DNA of 64,000 bases from Candidatus Nanosynbacter sp. TM7-075 (GTDB lineage: Bacteria > Patescibacteriota > Saccharimonadia > Saccharimonadales > Saccharimonadaceae): contig NZ_JAJQJW010000002.1 of assembly GCF_022828255.1 (NCBI RefSeq), forward strand, positions 372,001 to 436,000. Reading direction: 5' to 3'. The first letter of the stretch is position 1. Every line of letters starts with the position of its first letter. Shown here piece after piece: positions 1 through 8,835 of the stretch. Below the pieces are notes generated by a model. It saw only the letters and a program-made list of their open reading frames with translations, did not search any database and was not told the origin of the DNA. Made by a program: the position numbers and the translations under genes.

Positions 1-195
1 TAATTTTTCTATTTCCACTTGCTGGCGTTTGTTGTCGATAGAGCGTTGCAATTCGTAATTTTTTTGCATTGATTCAATGGAGCCCCAAGCCCAACTCATA
101 GCAATTAAAATCGCAGCAGCAATAACGACATTATTTAGGGTCAAATAGTCGTGCTGTATTCTGTAAATTAATCGTTTGAGTTTTAATTTGTTCAT
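1..195 (-). CDS. FtsB/DivIC-like septum protein (partial)
   Basis: This minus-strand gene starts at an ATG at 195 and runs off the left edge, so only 65 N-terminal codons are present. The visible part has a basic cytoplasmic N-terminus (MNKLKLKRLIYRIQHD), one hydrophobic segment at about residues 22-40, and then a charged, glutamine-rich stretch that looks like the start of a coiled coil. That is the layout of FtsB/DivIC/FtsL bitopic division proteins. The assignment rests on architecture alone and the C-terminus is outside the window. Confidence 0.55.
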   Translation of the reverse strand, partial: MNKLKLKRLIYRIQHDYLTLNNVVIAAAILIAMSWAWGSIESMQKNYELQRSIDNKRQQVEIEKL

Positions 196-283
196 TTTTG
201 CAAATTTAATATCTACCACATAATATTGTAGCAGGAATGGTAAAAATATTCATCTTATGATTATCAAATTCGAATTCAGAATG

Positions 284-359
284 TGGTGGGGGCGGCTGGG
301 ATCGAACCAGCGACCAATCGGTTATGAGCCGACTGCTCTAACCCCTGAGCTACGCCCCC
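284..359 (-). tRNA. tRNA with CAT anticodon, probably tRNA-Ile2
   Basis: A full cloverleaf reads on the minus strand, with acceptor GGGGGCG paired to CGCCCCC, discriminator A and an encoded CCA. The anticodon loop is CTCATAA (CAT). The variable and T-arm region (TTGGTCGCTGGTTC) resembles bacterial tRNA-Ile(CAT), whose C34 is changed to lysidine by TilS, rather than elongator tRNA-Met. tilS lies about 3 kb away, which fits. The split between Ile2 and Met is an inference. Confidence 0.9.
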
Positions 360-389
360 GTGAGACTTATTATAGCGCATCAGAGGTAA

Positions 390-1760
390 TTATAGAAGTT
401 TTCCAGCGGCAATTCGCACGGCTTCTGACCAAGAAGTAAAACAATGCGGAGTGGACGCCAGCTCTTCGCTGGTAATTTTATGTCGAACAGCCAGGGCTAG
501 CTCGGCTGCCATATCGCTAGCGTGCGGTCCGGCGATCGTTCCGCCTACGACAACTCGCTTCTTGTCAACGATCAATTTCACAAAACCTATTCGCTGGTCG
601 GTAATATTGCTGCGTACGGTAGTCGTGAGCGGAACAATTGCTATTTTTGCGCTTATTCCTTTCACCTTACAATCATATTCATTCATTCCAATTTGAGCTA
701 TTTCTGGCTGAGTAAATGCAACTTGTAGGCGTGGGGAATCATTGAATTTAATCTTATTATTATGTAGCAAATTATGAGCCGCAATACGACTCTGCGCTAA
801 AGCTGTGTGGGTTTGGATGTTAGCGTCAGTTACATTTCCTGCGGCAAAAATATGCCGAGCGGAAGTTTGCAGGTAAGAATTAACCAAAATGCCATTTTCG
901 GTATATTTTACGCCAGCATTTTCTAATCCTAAATCTGTCGCAGGCAATTGTTGGTCGGCAATTAGAATCTCATCAACGCGTACAGATTTTTCTATTCGCC
1001 CTTGCAGAAAAGTGACGCGCTTTTGTATAGATGATTTTTGTATAGCGATAATCTTAGTGCGAGCTAAGATTGAAATATTGCGATTTTTTGCGTCATTCGT
1101 AACCAAAGCACTGACTTCTGGGTCAAATGTTGATAATATTCTGGGCGATTTCTCTGCTACGTAAACTTTTGTTCCCAGGGTGGAGAAGATGTGCGCCAAT
1201 TCTAGTGCCGTAGCTCCCGCGCCAACAATGAACATGGTTTTTGGTGGGCGCTTTAAGCTAAAAATAGTTTTTGGAGTGTGGCAAGAAACGGCGCTTAACC
1301 CAGGTATTTCTGGAATTTGCCAATCAGATCCAGTTGCAATGAGAAATTTACGAGCAGACAAGTGTCTTCGATTGATAGCTATTTCATTCGGACTCAAGAA
1401 ATGCGCATTGCCAGCAAAAACACTAATGCCTTGCTTCTCGTAATAATAGCGATTACCACCAGCTCCAGTTCTCTTTACAACTTTGTCTTTCCAGGAGAGT
1501 AGAGAAGGGTAATTATACCCAACCGAGTTAGTGCGCAGCCCAAACTTAGCGGCATCTTTGGCTGTTTGATAAACGTTAAGAGCGTGAGTTAAGAATCCAG
1601 TTGGTACATCTCCCCAGTTTGGTGATTCCCCGCCGAATGTTGATTTTTCTACAACAGCAACTTTTTTTCCGGCACTTGCTAATATGCTGGCTGCAGGTGA
1701 GCCACCAGCGCCACTACCAATTACGATATAATCATAGTCAAAAGTTGGTTTTTGCGACAT
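390..1760 (-). CDS. Pyridine nucleotide-disulfide oxidoreductase-fold flavoprotein without redox cysteines
   Basis: The 456-residue protein has the two-dinucleotide-fold layout of dihydrolipoamide dehydrogenase and mercuric reductase. The FAD motif VIGSGAGG is near residue 14, a second Rossmann motif IVGAGATA is near residue 180, and a dimerisation domain follows. The start is ATG 1760, behind AGGAG; the in-frame TTG three bases upstream is less likely. The active site is odd. Family members carry GGxCxNxGCxP, but here it reads GGESPNWGDVP, so both redox cysteines are gone (Ser and Asp). The C-terminal catalytic histidine (HPTxSE in the family) is replaced in HCFTSWSE. FAD and NAD(P)H binding look intact, so a non-disulfide oxidoreductase role is likely; the substrate is unknown. 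Confidence 0.85.
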   Translation of the reverse strand: MSQKPTFDYDYIVIGSGAGGSPAASILASAGKKVAVVEKSTFGGESPNWGDVPTGFLTHALNVYQTAKDAAKFGLRTNSVGYNYPSLLSWKDKVVKRTGAGGNRYYYEKQGISVFAGNAHFLSPNEIAINRRHLSARKFLIATGSDWQIPEIPGLSAVSCHTPKTIFSLKRPPKTMFIVGAGATALELAHIFSTLGTKVYVAEKSPRILSTFDPEVSALVTNDAKNRNISILARTKIIAIQKSSIQKRVTFLQGRIEKSVRVDEILIADQQLPATDLGLENAGVKYTENGILVNSYLQTSARHIFAAGNVTDANIQTHTALAQSRIAAHNLLHNNKIKFNDSPRLQVAFTQPEIAQIGMNEYDCKVKGISAKIAIVPLTTTVRSNITDQRIGFVKLIVDKKRVVVGGTIAGPHASDMAAELALAVRHKITSEELASTPHCFTSWSEAVRIAAGKLL

Positions 1761-1768
1761 CAAATCTC

Positions 1769-2056
1769 CTAAATTATGGTTTTATAATTTTTATATAAAT
1801 AAGCCGCGTCAGGATGTAGAGTTTTCATAATGCGTTGTGCTTGGCGGCGGATATCGGCAGAGGTTATTTCTGGGTGAGTTTCGCACCAATTCATAACGCC
1901 CAGAGTGACGGTTTTTGCAATGTCTTGAGCTTGACCTTCTGGTGTGCGAACGCTTAGACAGGTGGCAATTATGGAATTGTGGAGCTTATCTGGACTAAAC
2001 TCCTCTGGTGGTCGTTTTCCTTGTTTGATGACGTCAATTTGACCTGGCTTTACCAT
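1769..2056 (-). CDS. Stand-alone ATP-cone domain protein
   Basis: The 95 residues form an ATP-cone, the nucleotide-sensing module of NrdR and of ribonucleotide reductase large subunits: IDVIKQGKRPPEEFSPDKL, then helices with VRTPEGQAQDIAKTV and a final DAAYLYKNYK motif. It has no NrdR zinc ribbon and no reductase domain. The start lies behind a strong GGAGG and overlaps the upstream membrane protein gene by 7 bases, so the two are translationally linked. It could be a truncated NrdR or a regulator working in trans. The domain call is firm, the role is open. Confidence 0.75.
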   Translation of the reverse strand: MVKPGQIDVIKQGKRPPEEFSPDKLHNSIIATCLSVRTPEGQAQDIAKTVTLGVMNWCETHPEITSADIRRQAQRIMKTLHPDAAYLYKNYKTII

Positions 2057-2787
2057 AGATTGCCTCCATAGCTAATGACGCCAATAACGCGGTCGACAAA
2101 TAGGAATGCTGCCAAAATTAGTAAGCTACCGCCGCTGGCGAATTGCAAAAATCTCTTATGATCTTCTCTCCAACGTTGTAAATTAGAGATGCTGCGTCCG
2201 CTGCCGATCAAGACGATAACGACAAACAACGGCAGTGTGGACACAATGACGTAGATCGCTACGCTGACGATTTGCAAGAAGGGGCTTGGTAGGGTGATAA
2301 TAGCCAGACTAGCGGCGATAATTGGCGCGATAATAAATATGATTTCTGCAATAACGCTAATTATTCCCAGAGCAAAGCTTTCTATGGAATTTTTGGTTTT
2401 TTTGGTGCGTTTGTTTAAATATTCTGCAAAATTACGTGGAAGCCATAATGAAGTTCCTGGTCGTCGTCGGAAGTAGAACGCCCAAATTGCGATTCCTAAG
2501 CCGAACATCATCCCTGAAGAGACGGCGGCAACGAGTTGCTCTGCGCTGGTGGCGTGGTGGATGAATAGTGATAAGAAATAGGAGATTGAGCTAATGAGCA
2601 GTAGAGTGATTGTTGAAACACCAAATACAAAACTGTTGCTCATACGAAAAATTTTTCTCTGGGCGGTTTTTTTGCCAATCGAATGTCCGCTAAGTAACGT
2701 TAAAACACTGACGCTAAGCTGAAAACTAGCGTGGATAATCGCTGCAAAAATTATGGTGGCCAGTGATGAGATTGTTACGGGGGTCAT
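2050..2787 (-). CDS. Polytopic membrane protein, unknown
   Basis: The 245-residue protein has about six predicted membrane segments (near 5-30, 50-75, 82-107, 140-165, 168-195 and 215-238), with a basic loop rich in K and R around residues 108-138. I do not recognise a family motif; the layout resembles small LysE- or CcdA-type transporters, but only loosely. A TATACA box ends five bases before the ATG, so the transcript may be leaderless. The gene overlaps the ATP-cone gene at its end. Confidence 0.6.
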   Translation of the reverse strand: MTPVTISSLATIIFAAIIHASFQLSVSVLTLLSGHSIGKKTAQRKIFRMSNSFVFGVSTITLLLISSISYFLSLFIHHATSAEQLVAAVSSGMMFGLGIAIWAFYFRRRPGTSLWLPRNFAEYLNKRTKKTKNSIESFALGIISVIAEIIFIIAPIIAASLAIITLPSPFLQIVSVAIYVIVSTLPLFVVIVLIGSGRSISNLQRWREDHKRFLQFASGGSLLILAAFLFVDRVIGVISYGGNLW

Positions 2788-2927
2788 TTTTGTGTATAAA
2801 TCCTTCCCTACCAGTGTACCACAAGCGGAATGAAAAGGTAAATAATGACCGAAAAAGGTATTGCTTTTTTGTCAAATTTATGATAGTATAAAGACAGTTA
2901 AATAATTAACACAAAAAAGGAAAAAAT

Positions 2928-3092
2928 ATGGAAATTAACACCAGTGAATTAGCTGAATTTTTAGAAGTAACCCGAAAAAAGGATTTAGCAACGTGGGAGC
3001 GTCAGCGTAATTCATGGGAATTGGATAGCTTTGTGTCACGACGATTGGCTGCTTTGGACGGCGTTCAATCCGAAGAGCTTGAGCTAATTTAA
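2928..3092 (+). CDS. Small hypothetical protein (54 aa)
   Basis: This short ORF starts with ATG behind AAAAAAGGAAAAAAT, a clear ribosome-binding site, and has a TTGTCA/TATAGT-like promoter about 50 bases upstream. The product is soluble and charged (MEINTSELAEFLEV at the N-terminus), with two tryptophans and an acidic C-terminus. The N-terminal half could be a helix-turn-helix-like helical segment, but no family is recognised. The clean SD and codon use support a real gene. Confidence 0.6.
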   Translation: MEINTSELAEFLEVTRKKDLATWERQRNSWELDSFVSRRLAALDGVQSEELELI

Positions 3093-3103
3093 TTCAGTAT
3101 CTA

Positions 3104-3134
3104 TAAAAAAATTCCCCGCCGTATTGACGAGGAA
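3104..3134 (-). terminator. Rho-independent terminator after tRNA(CAT)
   Basis: On the minus strand TTCCTCG pairs with CGGGGAA (one G-U pair) and is followed by seven T, just downstream of the tRNA at 3145-3221. Confidence 0.65.
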
Positions 3135-3144
3135 AGATAATTTC

Positions 3145-3221
3145 TGGTAGCACCGGGTGGACCCGAACCACCGACCTCAGGCTTATGAGTCCTGCGCTCT
3201 AACCAGCTGAGCTACGGTGCC
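3145..3221 (-). tRNA. tRNA-Met(CAT), elongator type
   Basis: The cloverleaf reads on the minus strand with acceptor GGCACCG/CGGTGCT, discriminator A and encoded CCA. The anticodon stem-loop is GGACTCATAAGCC (CAT). The acceptor and D-arm (GTAGCTCAGCTGGTTAGAGC) resemble elongator tRNA-Met. It is not the initiator, which would have a C1 mismatch and three G-C pairs in the anticodon stem. Confidence 0.9.
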
Positions 3222-3295
3222 ACACTGCATTGATTGTAACAGATAGTATAAAATTTGCCAAATACGTTTTAGGTAAATTGTGAGATAATGGATAT

Positions 3296-4132
3296 GTGAG
3301 ATATATTATCGCAGTCAGCGGTGGGATTGATTCGGTAGTTTTGCTGGATTTGATGTCGCGAACGGAAAAAGATTTGGTGGTCGCTCATTTTGATCACGGA
3401 ATTCGTGAGGATTCGGCGAGTGATGCTAGATTTGTCGAGGCTTTAGCTGATAGATATAAAATACAATTCGTTTGTCGGCGCGAAAAATTGGGGGCTGATG
3501 CCAGTGAAGAATTAGCGCGCCAAAGGCGTTATGAATTTTTGCGTGGCGTGGCGACGGATTTTGATGGCGTGATAGTGACGGCGCATCATCGAGATGACAT
3601 TATTGAAACTGTAGCGATGAATCTTAAGCGTGGCTCCAGATGGCGAGGCTTGGCGGGAATGAGTGATAGTCAAATAGTTAGGCCGATGAATAGCTGGACG
3701 AAGCAGAGAATTTATGAATATGCGATTCGTCAGAAATTGGAATGGTGTGAAGATGAGACAAATCAAAGCGACTTGTATCAGAGGAATAAATTTAGGCGTA
3801 AGATAAATCGCGAGCTTGATGAATACCAGAAGCTTGGAGTGTATGAGGCGTGGCGAAAACAGAGAGAATTAAGAGGAAAAATTGAGCAGGAAATAGAGAA
3901 GTTTGATGGAGAAGTCCTGGGGCGGTATTTTTTGACGATGATAGATGATAATGTCGCACAAGAATTACTATATTATTACGTTTTACGACATTATGATGTG
4001 TCGTTACTGGGTTCTCAATTGGAGCGTATGCTAATTGCTATAAAAACTGGGAAAGCTGGCTCTTGCTGGCAAGTTGGTGGCGGCATTGTGATGAAATTGA
4101 CGCTAAGAAGTGTTATAATAAAGAGAGTTTGA
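3296..4132 (+). CDS. tilS: tRNA(Ile)-lysidine synthase, short form
   Basis: TilS converts C34 of tRNA-Ile(CAT) to lysidine, so that it reads AUA and is charged with Ile. The N-terminus has the PP-loop ATP motif SGGIDSVV (residues 8-15), followed by the DHGIR and HHRDDIIET motifs of the N-type ATPase domain. At 278 residues it keeps the catalytic domain and a short helical part but lacks most of the C-terminal domains of the 430-residue E. coli enzyme. The start is GTG at 3296; a GATAAT box at 3284-3289 leaves six bases to it, suggesting a leaderless mRNA. A probable tRNA-Ile2 gene lies nearby. Confidence 0.9.
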   Translation: MRYIIAVSGGIDSVVLLDLMSRTEKDLVVAHFDHGIREDSASDARFVEALADRYKIQFVCRREKLGADASEELARQRRYEFLRGVATDFDGVIVTAHHRDDIIETVAMNLKRGSRWRGLAGMSDSQIVRPMNSWTKQRIYEYAIRQKLEWCEDETNQSDLYQRNKFRRKINRELDEYQKLGVYEAWRKQRELRGKIEQEIEKFDGEVLGRYFLTMIDDNVAQELLYYYVLRHYDVSLLGSQLERMLIAIKTGKAGSCWQVGGGIVMKLTLRSVIIKRV

Positions 4133-4160
4133 TTAGTATAGGCGAAAGGATTAGTTGAGA

Positions 4161-6029
4161 ATGGCTGTTAAGATGCCTCAAAGAAATGGAAAGAATAGAA
4201 TAAGTCAAATTTTACGATTTGGATTGTTTTGGGCAATTATAATTTTTGTAGCGTTAATTTTTTACGCAACACTCTTCCCTGCGTCAAATCTTAAAGATGT
4301 TGCATTATCTGATGTGGTGCGTCGAGCAAATGACGGTAAAATTGCTCAATTGGAGATTCAAGGAAACGATATTAAGATTACTCCGAAAGATCAATCAAAA
4401 CCTACCGAGCATTCAGTCAAGGAATCTAGTAGTATTTATGAGCAGGGCTTGAACAAGGATGCTAAGGTTGAGGTGAAAGTTATCCCGCCATCAACAACCG
4501 GCGAAACTATGTGGAACCTGGCGGTTATGGTTGTGCCTGTGCTGATTATCGTGGTGTTCTTCATGTTTATGATGCGCCAAGCTCAGGGTCAAAATAATCA
4601 AGCCATGGGATTCGGTAAGAGTAAGGCTCGCCTGTATGGACAGGACAAAGAAAAGGTTCTGTTTACAGATATCGCTGGAAATGATAACGCCAAGCAAGAT
4701 TTGCAGGAAGTTGTTGATTTCCTCAAACATCCGAAGAAATATAAAGATTTGGGCGCAAAGATTCCAAAAGGCGTATTATTAGTCGGTAATCCTGGTACGG
4801 GTAAGACGATGCTAGCCCGAGCTGTTGCTGGCGAGGCTGGTGTGCCATTCTTCTCAATTTCCGGTTCTGAATTCGTGGAAATGTTTGTTGGTGTTGGTGC
4901 TAGCCGAGTGAGAGATCTGTTTTCAAAGGCTAAGAAAAATGCTCCATGCATCATCTTCATTGATGAGATTGACGCTGTGGGTCGTAAGCGTGGCTCTGGT
5001 ATGGGTGGTGGTCATGACGAGCGTGAGCAAACCTTGAACCAGATTTTGGTAGAGATGGATGGTTTTGATGGCGAAACGAATGTTATTGTTTTGGCGGCAA
5101 CCAACCGCGCGGACGTTTTGGACCCAGCTTTGCTTCGACCTGGACGATTTGACCGACGTGTGAATATTACATTGCCAGAACGTAAAGATCGTGAGGCAAT
5201 TCTAAAAGTTCACTTTAAGAAAAAGCCAACTGATGAAACTGTTGATCTTGATAAATTGGCGGCAAAAACCGCTGGCTCGTCTGGTGCGGACTTGGCGAAT
5301 ATGGCCAATGAAGCTGCAATTATTGCCGCTCGTCGCAACAAGAAGAAGATCTCAAATGACGAATTAACTGAGGCGTTTGAGCGTGTGGCAATTGGCCCAG
5401 AGCGCAAGACTAAGATAATGAACGATCACGAGAAAGAATTGACTGCTTATCACGAAGCTGGCCACGCAATTGTTGGTCACGTCTTGCCTGATTCTGACCC
5501 AGTCCACAAGGTTACGATTATTCCGCGCGGCGGTACTGGCGGAGTAACATGGTTCTTGCCGCCAGAAGATAAGAGCTACACAAATGTTTACGAGTTTAAA
5601 GATATTTTGGCTCGGGCAATGGGCGGACGAATCGCTGAACAATTGATTTACGGCGATGACGGAATCACTACTGGCGCTGGTTCGGATTTGCGAAAAGCGA
5701 CTGAAATTGCCCGTGATATGGTGATTGAGCAAGGAATGGGCAAGGGCTTACGCGATCAAGTATTCCATGAAGATAACGGCGGCTTGATGTTCGATAAAAT
5801 GACCAGAGAGCGTCCGTATTCTGATGAGACTGCGAAGATGATTGATGAGGAAGTCGCGCAATTGATTACCGAAGCTAAACATCGTGCAATGTTGGTATTG
5901 AAAGAAAATCGTTCGTTCCTTGATAAGTTGGCTGAGGCTTTACTAAAGGAAGAAACTCTGGAAGAATCTGAGGTTGACGAGATTCTTAAAGGCACTAAAT
6001 TACCAAAAGAAGCTAAACTGCATTCGTAA
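4161..6029 (+). CDS. ftsH: ATP-dependent zinc metalloprotease FtsH
   Basis: FtsH is a hexameric, membrane-anchored AAA+ protease that degrades membrane and regulatory proteins. The product has two membrane segments (near residues 20-38 and 115-137) around a small extracytoplasmic domain. Then come Walker A GNPGTGKT, Walker B IIFIDEID, the arginine-finger region [19 protein letters not shown], and zinc site HEAGH with the downstream Asp. The length (622 aa) is normal. I chose ATG 4161 (MAVKMPQRN) over the upstream in-frame TTG 4155. murJ starts six bases after the stop. Confidence 0.95.
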   Translation: MAVKMPQRNGKNRISQILRFGLFWAIIIFVALIFYATLFPASNLKDVALSDVVRRANDGKIAQLEIQGNDIKITPKDQSKPTEHSVKESSSIYEQGLNKDAKVEVKVIPPSTTGETMWNLAVMVVPVLIIVVFFMFMMRQAQGQNNQAMGFGKSKARLYGQDKEKVLFTDIAGNDNAKQDLQEVVDFLKHPKKYKDLGAKIPKGVLLVGNPGTGKTMLARAVAGEAGVPFFSISGSEFVEMFVGVGASRVRDLFSKAKKNAPCIIFIDEIDAVGRKRGSGMGGGHDEREQTLNQILVEMDGFDGETNVIVLAATNRADVLDPALLRPGRFDRRVNITLPERKDREAILKVHFKKKPTDETVDLDKLAAKTAGSSGADLANMANEAAIIAARRNKKKISNDELTEAFERVAIGPERKTKIMNDHEKELTAYHEAGHAIVGHVLPDSDPVHKVTIIPRGGTGGVTWFLPPEDKSYTNVYEFKDILARAMGGRIAEQLIYGDDGITTGAGSDLRKATEIARDMVIEQGMGKGLRDQVFHEDNGGLMFDKMTRERPYSDETAKMIDEEVAQLITEAKHRAMLVLKENRSFLDKLAEALLKEETLEESEVDEILKGTKLPKEAKLHS

Positions 6030-6035
6030 AATACT

Positions 6036-7688
6036 ATGGGGCGCGTTCGTAGTACAGTTACGAAAATAAATCAGCGGCTTAATGTGAAATTGGCTGCTAC
6101 GATTCTGGCGGGCTCGACGTTGTTGTCGAGCTTGCTGGGGTTTTTTCGTGATCGTTTACTCAACTCCGCCTACATGCCGAGCGAAAATGGAGCATTGGCG
6201 GGATACCCGGTTGGACTAGACGCTTATACGGCAGCTTTTATGGTGCCAGATTTTATGTTTGCAGTGCTGGTTTCTGGTGCGCTTAGTGTGACGTTCATTC
6301 CAGTTTTTAATGAGCGCTGGGTCAAGGGCAATAAGCAGTCGGCTTGGCAAATTAGCTCGAGCATGATTAATTTTATGGCGCTTATAACTATGGCAGCGTC
6401 GGTGCTGATTATTATTTTCGCTGATCCATTGATGAAGTATTTAATCGCACCTGGTCTGAGTGAATCTGGTCATGCTTTGGCGGTTAGTATGATGCAGGTG
6501 ATCGCGGTTAATCCGTTTATTTTTGCGGTTGCAGCGGTAATTGCTAGTATCCAGCAAGCGGTTGGGCGATTTATGTTCTGTGCGCTGGCGCCAATGCTGT
6601 ATAACGTCGGTATTATTATCGGTACGGTGTGGTTTACCGGCGGTGTCAATTTATTCGGCTGGCAGATTTTTGACGGCGGCATTATGGGTGTGGCGTTGGG
6701 TGTGGTTTTGGGATCATTTTTACAATTGATCGTCAGCGCAGTCGGTTTGGCTGGGCTTGGTTTTGATTACAATTTCAAAATTTATTGGCGGAATAAGGGA
6801 TTTAGGAAAGTTTTATCTCTATTGCCGGCGCGTTCTGTTGATCAAGGAATGGATTATGTGGTTAGCTTGGTCGAGGTCAATTTGGCTTCGCGCTTGGCTG
6901 ACGGAACGGTTAGGGCGTACCAGCAGGCTTTGACCCTCCATATGATGCCGATCAATCTTATTGGCGTGGCGATTTCAAATGCCGCTTTTCCTCAATTGAC
7001 TGAGCATTTGGGTGAAGGTCGAAATGACCTATTTCAAAAAGACCTGCGTTCCCTGCTGAGAATTATTTTTTGGATGGCTCTTCCGGTGTCGGTGGTGATT
7101 TTCTTTACCAGGGGATACGTCGTGCATTTTATTCGCAATGGTGGCAATCAACTGATCGCGGGAATTTTGGGCTGTTTGGTCGTGGCGATTTTATTCCGAA
7201 CCATTTACCACATGGCCGCACGAGCATTTTACGCCCGCCAAGATACGAAAACTCCGCTATACATTTCAATTTTCTCGATTACTTTAAATATAATTTTAGC
7301 AATTGTTCTATCAATGGTCTTGAAAATGGGCGCGTATGGATTGGCTTGGGCTCAATCAACGGTGGCGGTTTTGGAGGTGGTTGTTCTTTTGGCGGTTATG
7401 AATCGTCAAATGCCAAAATTATTTGACATGACGTTTGTGCGGGCGATTTTTAAGATGATACTCGCTGGAATTGTTACGGGTGTGGTTTGTTATATTGCCG
7501 TGCTAATTATGCCGTTTCGTTATCATGACGATAGTTTCTTTAGCGCTTTTCCGAAATTTGTTATCATTTCATTGGTTAGTTTTGGCACGTATGCCGCGGC
7601 TTCAAAGTGGCTAAAATTGCCAGAAATTGACCCGATTCTTGCACGATTGAAAAAAGTGTTATTTGGACGATTGGAGTTTAAGGGCTAA
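6036..7688 (+). CDS. murJ: Lipid II flippase MurJ
   Basis: MurJ moves lipid II across the cytoplasmic membrane for peptidoglycan synthesis. The 550-residue product has the MviN/MurJ pattern of about 14 membrane helices and keeps the N-terminal GFFRDRLL arginines and the FIPVFNE motif of the first lobe. It follows ftsH closely, and its TAA overlaps the lepA ATG (TAATG), so the ftsH-murJ-lepA block is probably one transcript. With murA, murB, murT and gatD elsewhere in the window this supports an autonomous wall pathway. Confidence 0.93.
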   Translation: MGRVRSTVTKINQRLNVKLAATILAGSTLLSSLLGFFRDRLLNSAYMPSENGALAGYPVGLDAYTAAFMVPDFMFAVLVSGALSVTFIPVFNERWVKGNKQSAWQISSSMINFMALITMAASVLIIIFADPLMKYLIAPGLSESGHALAVSMMQVIAVNPFIFAVAAVIASIQQAVGRFMFCALAPMLYNVGIIIGTVWFTGGVNLFGWQIFDGGIMGVALGVVLGSFLQLIVSAVGLAGLGFDYNFKIYWRNKGFRKVLSLLPARSVDQGMDYVVSLVEVNLASRLADGTVRAYQQALTLHMMPINLIGVAISNAAFPQLTEHLGEGRNDLFQKDLRSLLRIIFWMALPVSVVIFFTRGYVVHFIRNGGNQLIAGILGCLVVAILFRTIYHMAARAFYARQDTKTPLYISIFSITLNIILAIVLSMVLKMGAYGLAWAQSTVAVLEVVVLLAVMNRQMPKLFDMTFVRAIFKMILAGIVTGVVCYIAVLIMPFRYHDDSFFSAFPKFVIISLVSFGTYAAASKWLKLPEIDPILARLKKVLFGRLEFKG

Positions 7689-8518
7689 TGGAAAATATTC
7701 GGAATTTTTGTATTATTGCTCACATTGATCACGGCAAGTCTACGCTGGCTGATCGAATGATGGAGATGACTGGGACGGTAGAAAAGCGTGAAATGAAATC
7801 GCAGCTGCTGGACTCAATGGATTTGGAACGGGAAAAAGGCATTACTATTAAGCTGGCGCCGGTGCGAATGCGATATAAAAATGTCGATCTGAATTTGATT
7901 GACACTCCGGGGCACGTTGACTTTAGTTATGAAGTTTCGCGTAGTTTGCAGGCTTGCGAGGGCGCGATATTGGTGGTTGATGCTAGCCAAGGAATTCAGG
8001 CGCAAACATTGTCGAATGTTTATCTGGCGATGGAGCAGGATTTGACAATTATTCCGGTCCTGAATAAAGTTGATTTGCCGGCCGCTGATATACCGCGCGT
8101 ATCCAGGCAAGTCATTAATTTGTTGGGCTGCGATGAGAACGAGATTATTCATATTTCTGCTAAAACTGGTCAAAATGTAGATAAGGTTTTGGATGCGGTT
8201 GTTGGCAAAATTCCGGCGCCAACTGGCGAGGCTAATGATCCGACTAGGGCGTTGATTTTTGATAGCTATTATGACGATTATCGTGGCGTGATTTTATACG
8301 TGCGGGTGGTTGATGGGCGAATTAAAAAGGGCGAATCTATCCGAATGATGGCGACTGGCGCAAATGGACTAGCTCTGGAAGTTGGTCATCTTAACCCAGC
8401 CATGCAGCCCGACCCTTCGCTTGAAACTGGCGAAATTGGCTATATTGTGACAAACCTGAAGACGACACGCGAGGCGCGGGTTGGCGATACGGTAACACTG
8501 GGGAGATATTTTAATTAA
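7688..8518 (+). CDS. lepA: Elongation factor 4, N-terminal half (split gene)
   Basis: LepA/EF4 is a ribosome-bound translational GTPase of about 600 residues. This 276-residue ORF holds the G domain and the domain II barrel. G1 is [10 protein letters not shown]3 is DTPGHVDF, G4 is NKVDLP and G5 is SAK, all intact. The match ends after [10 protein letters not shown], followed by three unrelated residues and a stop. The remaining domains are encoded at 10288-11250, so 276 + 320 residues equals one full LepA. The break is at the boundary between domains II and III. Either the halves assemble, or the gene is a recent pseudogene with undecayed pieces. Confidence 0.93.
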   Translation: MENIRNFCIIAHIDHGKSTLADRMMEMTGTVEKREMKSQLLDSMDLEREKGITIKLAPVRMRYKNVDLNLIDTPGHVDFSYEVSRSLQACEGAILVVDASQGIQAQTLSNVYLAMEQDLTIIPVLNKVDLPAADIPRVSRQVINLLGCDENEIIHISAKTGQNVDKVLDAVVGKIPAPTGEANDPTRALIFDSYYDDYRGVILYVRVVDGRIKKGESIRMMATGANGLALEVGHLNPAMQPDPSLETGEIGYIVTNLKTTREARVGDTVTLGRYFN

Positions 8519-8567
8519 GATTAAAAAGGGAAACCACGAATCTACAAACAATAAGCTTAACTGAATT
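8511..8567 (+). repeat. Left copy of a direct repeat: dead copy of the mazG 5' end
   Basis: These 57 bases match 9291-9349, the SD, start and first codons of mazG, with only a few mismatches and two single-base gaps. The start codon reads ACG here in place of ATG. The repeat begins at the point where lepA homology ends (TTAATTAAGATT) and stops at CTGAATT, where the transposase remnant begins. Confidence 0.85.
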
Positions 8568-8609
8568 TTTTTGGCGTTGGTTCGTAGTATTGACGCGTAT
8601 GATTGCTGA

Positions 8610-8788
8610 AATCAGTTTCCTTACCAGATTTGGCATAGCATTTATTCGACAAAACTCATTAAGTCTCTTAATAAAGAAATCAAACGTCAAACGAAATAGA
8701 AGGTTCTTTTTCCTAACGAGGAGGCTCTGGAACGTTACTTAGTTACTTTGTTTGAAGACTCTACTAGAGTGTTTACACAAAATTATTG
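8610..8788 (+). pseudogene. IS256/Mutator-family transposase, 3' remnant
   Basis: Read in one frame, 8610-8759 gives NQFPYQIWHSIYST, then KSLNKEIKRQTK, a TAG at 8697-8699, then KVLFPNEEALERYLVTLFED. This is the C-terminal signature of Mutator-type transposases from Lactobacillales (STNLIESLNKEIKR...FPNEE). Only about 50 codons remain, with an internal stop and no N-terminal DDE residues. The following AGAGTGTTTACACAAAATT is probably the right end of the element. Family assignment is from memory of the motif. Confidence 0.75.
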
Positions 8789-8815
8789 ACAGCATCTTTT
8801 CCTTTATAATATAAT
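8786..8815 (+). promoter_or_regulatory. Promoter for SemiSWEET, -35 from IS end
   Basis: TTGACA at 8786-8791 and TATAAT at 8810-8815 are 18 bases apart. The -35 lies in what looks like the right end of the transposase remnant, the -10 in the flanking sequence, so the pair is a hybrid promoter. Confidence 0.6.
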
Positions 8816-8835
8816 AAAACCTCATGAGGTATTAT

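Noticed and set aside
257..439. 60-codon plus-strand ORF
   Set aside because: It runs through the tRNA gene at 284-359 and into the 3' end of the flavoprotein gene; it has no SD and is explained by those features.
8480..8530. Programmed frameshift or readthrough to join the two lepA halves
   Set aside because: The halves are 1.77 kb apart with other genes between them and the sequence in between has no LepA similarity, so recoding cannot join them.
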